Assembly (NCBI GenBank): GCA_026984895.1
Contig: JALSRF010000349.1
Coordinates: 1 to 9,877 of the forward strand
Direction of reading: 5' to 3'
DNA length: 9,877 bases
From: Paracoccaceae bacterium
Lineage (GTDB): Bacteria; Pseudomonadota; Alphaproteobacteria; Rhodobacterales; Rhodobacteraceae
Under the pieces are notes generated by a model. The model had not been told where the DNA came from. It ran no database searches and saw only the letters and a program-made list of their open reading frames with translations. A program made the translations under genes and the position numbers. This document shows positions 6,768-9,877 of this stretch, piece by piece; positions within the stretch are counted from its first letter, which is position 1, and the number at the start of each line of letters is the position of its first letter.

Positions 6768-7565
6768 ATGCTGATTGCGCATCTCAGCGACCTGCACCTG
6801 CTGGCCAGCGCCGCGCCGACCTGCGGGGTGGCGCCGATGGCGGAAAACCTGGCCCGCTGCGTGGCCAGCGTGAACCGGCTTTCGGCGCGCCCCGACCTGG
6901 TTCTGATTACCGGGGACGTGACCCAGGACGGCACGCTCGAACAGGCCGAACATGCCGCCTCGATCCTTTCGGAACTGGCCATGCCGTTCTACCTTGTGCC
7001 CGGCAACCATGACCGCCGCGACACGCTGTGGGAGGTGTTCTCCGGCACCGCCTGCCCGGAACGCCAGGACCGGTTCTGCAGTTATGTGATCGACGGGTAT
7101 CCGGTTCGCATCATCGCGCTGGATTCCACGCGCGAGGGCCAGCCGGGAGGAGAGCTCTGCCCGGCGCGGGCGCGCTGGCTGGCGGCCCGGCTGCGCGAGG
7201 ACCAGGGGCGCCCGACGATCATCGCCATGCATCACCCGCCAATGAAGCTGGGCGTGCCGGAAACCGACATCGACGGGTTCGTCGGCGCCGACAGGCTGCA
7301 GCGCATGGTGGCCGGTCACGACAATATCGAGCGCATCCTGTGCGGTCATATCCACCTGCATACCCACGCGCGCTGGGCCGGCACCGTTGTGACCACCTGT
7401 CCCAGCCCGGGCATGGCGCTGGCCTATGAGCTTGAAAGCGGCGCGGACTCGGGGTTCTTTTCCAGCGAACCGGCTTACCTGCTGCATCACCGCCCCGGGC
7501 AGGGGGCGCTTGTCACCCACCTGCGAAACGTCAATCCCGGCACCGGACCGCACCGGTTTTCCTGA
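6768..7565 (+). CDS. Class III metallophosphoesterase, GpdQ/CpdA-like cyclic-nucleotide or glycerophospho-diesterase
   Basis: A 265-residue cytoplasmic dinuclear-metal phosphodiesterase with no signal peptide. All metal-ligand motifs are present: D8-x-H10 (SDLH), GD50, GNHD with Asn80 and His81, MHHP with His155, and GHIH with His194 and His196. Spacing nearly equals that of Enterobacter GpdQ as I recall it (8, 10, 50, 80, 156, 195, 197), and length is close to its 274 residues, so GpdQ-like is favoured over CpdA. GpdQ hydrolyses glycerophosphodiesters promiscuously; CpdA hydrolyses cAMP. It is the last gene of the importer operon, 13 bp after the PotC-like gene, so it may cleave an imported phosphodiester. 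ATG 6768 is chosen because MLIAHLSDLHL is the usual family N-terminus; TTG 6762, nearer the GAGGG element (6753-6757), is an alternative adding two residues. The stop TGA is at 7563-7565. Substrate is unproven. Confidence 0.9.
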   Translation: MLIAHLSDLHLLASAAPTCGVAPMAENLARCVASVNRLSARPDLVLITGDVTQDGTLEQAEHAASILSELAMPFYLVPGNHDRRDTLWEVFSGTACPERQDRFCSYVIDGYPVRIIALDSTREGQPGGELCPARARWLAARLREDQGRPTIIAMHHPPMKLGVPETDIDGFVGADRLQRMVAGHDNIERILCGHIHLHTHARWAGTVVTTCPSPGMALAYELESGADSGFFSSEPAYLLHHRPGQGALVTHLRNVNPGTGPHRFS

Positions 7566-7828
7566 TCCTGCCGGCGGCGGGCGGTGTCGATCATGCGGCG
7601 CAGCCAGCGCCCGGCCAGCCAGCCGGACGAACGGCCCCCGGAACCATCCCGCCGATCGCCGCCGATCGCCGCCGACCGAAGCCCGGGGGCGGCGGGGCCG
7701 GCAGGGTGTGCCGAAACGGCGATGAAGGCGACAACGCAAAACGACGATCCGCCGCAACCGGCGTTGCGCGCCATCGTCCCGGTCATGACTTCACGCCCGG
7801 GCCCGCTTCCTGTGAATGCCGTTGCGCC
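7566..7828. other. Gene-free intergenic stretch between the ABC operon and the nirS control region
   Basis: I see no supportable gene on either strand: the open frames are Arg/Pro/Ala-rich, lack a ribosome binding site and resemble no family. It holds a 10-bp tandem duplication (GCCGATCGCC, 7651-7670) and a 9-bp inverted repeat CCTGCCGGC (7567-7575)/GCCGGCAGG (7697-7705) with a 121-nt spacer, which in DNA this GC-rich may be chance. No convincing terminator for the ABC operon lies here. Confidence 0.6.
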
Positions 7829-7854
7829 CTCACGCCAATGTGACCTTGCGTGAG
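7829..7854. promoter_or_regulatory. Perfect inverted repeat just upstream of the nirS FNR-type box
   Basis: CTCACGC (7829-7835) and GCGTGAG (7848-7854) are exact inverse complements with a 12-nt spacer, followed by ATTTCTT. The centre (7841.5) lies 25 bp upstream of the FNR-type box centre, about -66 from the predicted nirS start. It could be a second regulator site or the terminator of the upstream operon, since it can form a 7-bp stem with a short T-rich 3' flank. Confidence 0.4.
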
Positions 7855-7859
7855 ATTTC

Positions 7860-7873
7860 TTGATCACTGTCAA
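7860..7873 (+). promoter_or_regulatory. FNR/NNR/DNR-type activator box of nirS
   Basis: TTGATCACTGTCAA matches the Crp/Fnr-family consensus TTGAT-N4-ATCAA at 9 of 10 defined positions, and the flanks extend the dyad to CTTGA/TCAAG. The centre at 7866.5 is exactly 41.5 bp upstream of a start site placed at 7908 from the -10 hexamer, the class II activator position. In denitrifiers such boxes bind FNR/FnrP or the NO-sensing NNR/NnrR/DNR proteins. Which one binds cannot be told from the box alone. Confidence 0.8.
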
Positions 7874-7895
7874 GGCGGCGCGGGCGCGCGGCGGC

Positions 7896-7901
7896 TAGAC
7901 T
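7896..7901 (+). promoter_or_regulatory. Probable -10 element of the nirS promoter
   Basis: TAGACT matches TATAAT at 4 of 6 positions. It lies where a class II FNR-dependent promoter needs it, 22 nt after the activator box, with no good -35 hexamer, as expected for activator-dependent transcription. The predicted start near 7908 leaves a ~33-nt leader with the ribosome binding site AAGGAGGTG at 7926-7934. Confidence 0.6.
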
Positions 7902-7940
7902 CGGCGTGTCGATTGTTCAGGAAACAAGGAGGTGTGAGCC

Positions 7941-9587
7941 ATGCGGCTTTCGCGAATAGCAATGTTGATGTCCACGGCCGGCGCGGCCCTGGCCATCATG
8001 TCCGGGGTGGCGCTTGCCGGGGAAAGGGTGCTGAGCGACGAGGAATACGCCACCGCAAAGGGGATTTTCTTTGATCGCTGCGCCGGCTGTCACGGTGTGC
8101 TGCGCAAGGGGGCCACCGGCCCCGCGCTGACCCCCGACGTCATCCGGGAACTGGGCTATGACGGCGCGGTCAGCTTCATCACCTACGGCTCGCCCGCGGG
8201 GATGCCGAACTGGGGCACCTCCGGCGAGCTGACCGAAGAAGAAATCGACCTCATGGCCAACTACCTCATGGTCGATCCGCCGGTGCCCCCGGAATGGGGC
8301 CTGCCGGAAATGAAAAAAAGCTGGGATCTGCGCATTCCGCCCGATCAGCGTCCCACCGCCAAGATGAACGATTACAATATCGACAACATCTTTTCGGTCA
8401 CGCTGCGCGATGCCGGCGAAGTTGCGCTGATTGACGGCGACACGTTCAGGATCATCAATATCATCAAGACCGGCTTTGCCGTTCACATCAGCCGGGTATC
8501 GGCATCGGGGCGCTATCTTTTCGTGATCGGACGCGACGCTGTGGTGGACATGATCGACCTGTGGATGGAAAAGCCCGATGTGGTCGCCGCGGTGAAGGTG
8601 GGGCTTGAGGCGCGTTCGGTGGAAACCTCGAAGGCCAGGGGCTGGGAGGACAAGTATGCCATTGCCGGGTCATACTGGCCGCCGCAGTATACCATCATGG
8701 ACGGTAACACGCTGGAACCGCTGCGTATCGTCTCGACGCGCGGCATGACCTCGGACACCCAGGAGTATCACCCCGAGCCGCGGGTCGCCTCGATCGTCGC
8801 CTCGCATTACCACCCGGAATTCGTCGTCAACGTGAAGGAAACCGGCCATATCCTGATGGTCAACTACGCCGATATCGACAACCTGAAGATCACCGATATC
8901 TCTGCCGACCGTTTCCTGCACGATGGCGGCTTCGATTCTACCGGGCGTTATTTCCTGGTTGCCGCCAATGCCGTGAACCGGGTCGATGTGGTCGATACCA
9001 AGACCGACGAATTCGTCGCCTCGATCGAGACCGGGGGCGTCAAGCCGCACCCGGGCCGTGGCGCCAATTTCGTGCACCCGGTCTACGGGCCGGTCTGGGC
9101 GACCTCGCACCTCGGGGACGACACGATCACGCTGATCGGCACCGATCCGAAAGGCCACCCGGACCAGGCCTGGAAGGTGGTGCAGACCTTCCAGGGCATG
9201 GGCGGCGGGCAGCTGTTCATCAAGACCAACCCGCATTCCGATCATCTCTATGTGGATGCACCGCTCAATCCCGACCCCGAGCTTTCCGGCAGTGTCGCGG
9301 TTTTCAACATCTCGGAAATGGGCGAAGACACGCCGCAGTTCACGGTGCTGCCGATTGCCCAATGGGCCGGGATCGAGGGCGGCGGGCAGCCCCGCGTCGT
9401 GCAGCCGGAATTCAACATGGCGGGCGATCAGGTCTGGTTTTCGGTCTGGAACAAGAAGGACAAACAGTCGGCCATCGTGGTGATCGACGACAAGACCCTC
9501 AAGCCGATCAAGGTCATCAAGGATCCGCGGCTGATCACGCCCACCGGCAAGTTCAACGTCGCCAATACCCGCAACGACGTCTACTGA
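7941..9587 (+). CDS. nirS: Cytochrome cd1 nitrite reductase (NO-forming)
   Basis: A 548-residue periplasmic enzyme reducing nitrite to nitric oxide in denitrification (EC 1.7.2.1); active as a homodimer. Residues 1-26 are a Sec signal peptide ending ALA. The cytochrome c domain has the haem site C47-A-G-C50-H51 and probable distal ligand Met88 (GMPNWG). The eight-bladed d1 domain follows: His182 (VHISR) is the proximal d1-haem ligand, and His327 (FLHDGG) and His370 (PHPGRGANFVHP) are the catalytic pair. These match P. pantotrophus His200, His345 and His388 with a constant offset of 18. It ends TPTGKFNV...DVY, the NirS hallmark, ruling out NirN/NirF. Oddities: the N-terminal arm carrying Paracoccus Tyr25 is absent, and the usual Tyr of FNVYNT is Ala541. 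The start has AAGGAGGTG 6 nt upstream. No nirE/C/F/D/L/G/H/J genes follow; it appears to be a single-gene transcript. Confidence 0.96.
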   Translation: MRLSRIAMLMSTAGAALAIMSGVALAGERVLSDEEYATAKGIFFDRCAGCHGVLRKGATGPALTPDVIRELGYDGAVSFITYGSPAGMPNWGTSGELTEEEIDLMANYLMVDPPVPPEWGLPEMKKSWDLRIPPDQRPTAKMNDYNIDNIFSVTLRDAGEVALIDGDTFRIINIIKTGFAVHISRVSASGRYLFVIGRDAVVDMIDLWMEKPDVVAAVKVGLEARSVETSKARGWEDKYAIAGSYWPPQYTIMDGNTLEPLRIVSTRGMTSDTQEYHPEPRVASIVASHYHPEFVVNVKETGHILMVNYADIDNLKITDISADRFLHDGGFDSTGRYFLVAANAVNRVDVVDTKTDEFVASIETGGVKPHPGRGANFVHPVYGPVWATSHLGDDTITLIGTDPKGHPDQAWKVVQTFQGMGGGQLFIKTNPHSDHLYVDAPLNPDPELSGSVAVFNISEMGEDTPQFTVLPIAQWAGIEGGGQPRVVQPEFNMAGDQVWFSVWNKKDKQSAIVVIDDKTLKPIKVIKDPRLITPTGKFNVANTRNDVY

Positions 9588-9598
9588 TCCTGGCGCAA

Positions 9599-9641
9599 CG
9601 AACGGCGGGGGCGGTCATCGGGCCGCCCTCGCTGCCGTTCG
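9599..9641. terminator. Strong hairpin between convergent nirS and murQ
   Basis: CGAACGGC (9599-9606) pairs with GCCGTTCG (9634-9641), continuing as GGGGGCGG (9607-9614) with CCGCCCTC (9623-9630) past a 3-nt bulge and around an 8-nt loop. That makes 16 pairs, one of them G-T, starting 11 nt after the nirS stop. It has no T tract on either side. Its position between convergent genes suggests it ends nirS transcription and perhaps murQ transcription too. Confidence 0.65.
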
Positions 9642-9687
9642 CCCCCGCCGGCCGCTCGCCCCGCCTGCCGCGTGCCATTGCCGGCCG

Positions 9688-9877
9688 TTACCCTGCCTGC
9701 TGGTCGCCCGCCTGCGGGCCGGTTCGTGCCAGCGCACGGCTCAGGTGGCCGCCGTTTTCTGCGATCAGCCGGCGCGCGCGGTCCGCATCCACGCCGGCCA
9801 GCCGGGTCAGGATCGCCACCTTGATATCCCAGTCGGCGGCTTCCAGCGCTTGGAGCGCGTCGGCGGTTTCCAGCCCG
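9688..9877 (-). CDS. murQ: N-acetylmuramic acid 6-phosphate etherase, C-terminal end only
   Basis: On the minus strand an open frame enters from the right edge and stops at TAA (9688-9690), giving 62 residues, too short and startless to stand out without translation. It includes ALQALEAADWDIKVAILTRL, then GVDADRARRLIAENGGHLSR, which resembles the small helical C-terminal domain of MurQ. In that family a helix of the type '(A)xxVKxAIxxxxxGVDxxxARxxLxxxGGxLRxAL' follows the SIS sugar-phosphate domain. MurQ opens the lactyl ether of MurNAc-6-phosphate to give GlcNAc-6-phosphate and D-lactate in cytoplasmic cell-wall recycling. The SIS domain and start lie outside the window. The last ~12 residues (RTGPQAGDQQAG) are a polar tail. 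It is convergent with nirS and functionally unrelated. Confidence 0.72.
   Translation of the reverse strand, partial: GLETADALQALEAADWDIKVAILTRLAGVDADRARRLIAENGGHLSRALARTGPQAGDQQAG

Noticed and set aside
5300..6982. 560-codon minus-strand open frame across the PotC-like gene
   Set aside because: It spans a permease, its tail and part of the phosphodiesterase with low-complexity Arg-rich sequence, and is a shadow of the plus-strand genes.
7542..7560. ACCGG/CCGGT mini-hairpin followed by TTTT at the end of the phosphodiesterase gene
   Set aside because: The stem is only 5 bp and lies inside the coding sequence before the stop; too weak to call a terminator.
7651..7670. Tandem 10-bp repeat GCCGATCGCC
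   Set aside because: Only two copies in a GC-rich spacer; could be slippage, with no sign of function or of a CRISPR or iteron array.
7487..7873. Possible small gene on either strand of the 7566-7940 gap
   Set aside because: The frames are Pro/Arg/Ala-rich, partly overlap the phosphodiesterase or the nirS promoter, and lack ribosome binding sites and recognisable motifs.
1..9877. Transposons, CRISPR arrays, toxin-antitoxin or phage-defence genes
   Set aside because: No transposase or terminal repeats, no spaced identical repeats, and no protein of those families in any plausible frame.

Overview
The window is GC-rich, about 65% by eye. It reads as chromosomal DNA of an alphaproteobacterium, most likely a Rhodobacterales (Roseobacter/Paracoccus-like) denitrifier. 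The grounds are the tRNA sequence, the codon use, a Tat-exported binding protein, a cytochrome cd1 nitrite reductase most like the Paracoccus/Pseudomonas type, and a compact NNR/FNR-type promoter. The taxonomic placement is inference.

Layout. (1) 2-1609: the C-terminal two thirds of a YbbP-type FtsX/MacB-fold ABC permease, cut by the window edge. (2) 1722-1798: an elongator-type tRNA-Met (anticodon CAT, CCA encoded) with its own promoter-like sequence. (3) 2090-7565: a five-gene co-directional operon. It holds a Tat-signal substrate-binding protein, a PotA-type ATPase, a PotB-type permease, a PotC-type permease with a long extra C-terminal tail, and a GpdQ/CpdA-type metallophosphoesterase. 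The permease genes overlap by 4 bp and the other gaps are short. The exception is the 111-bp gap after the binding-protein gene, which holds a perfect 8-bp hairpin. (4) 7566-7940: a gene-free stretch whose right third is a well-formed anaerobic promoter. (5) 7941-9587: nirS, apparently a single-gene transcript ending in a strong hairpin. (6) 9688-9877, minus strand: the C-terminal end of murQ, convergent with nirS.

How the genes work together. The operon would import a small cationic or phosphodiester-type solute: the binding protein captures it in the periplasm, the two permeases form the channel and the ATPase drives uptake. The linked phosphodiesterase could process the imported compound. 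The substrate cannot be read from sequence. nirS encodes the periplasmic enzyme that reduces nitrite to NO in denitrification, and its promoter has an FNR/NNR/DNR box placed 41.5 bp upstream of a predicted start site.

The least ordinary feature is the tail of the second permease. After the normal six-helix permease body, the same reading frame continues for about 185 residues through a seventh hydrophobic helix, a charged helical stretch and a Pro/Ala-rich linker. The linker carries three copies of the motif [AG]FGNVF[AD]P[NG]NL[SP]G at 33-34-residue spacing. I do not recognise this tail as a described domain. Nothing else in the window clearly points to an undescribed system.
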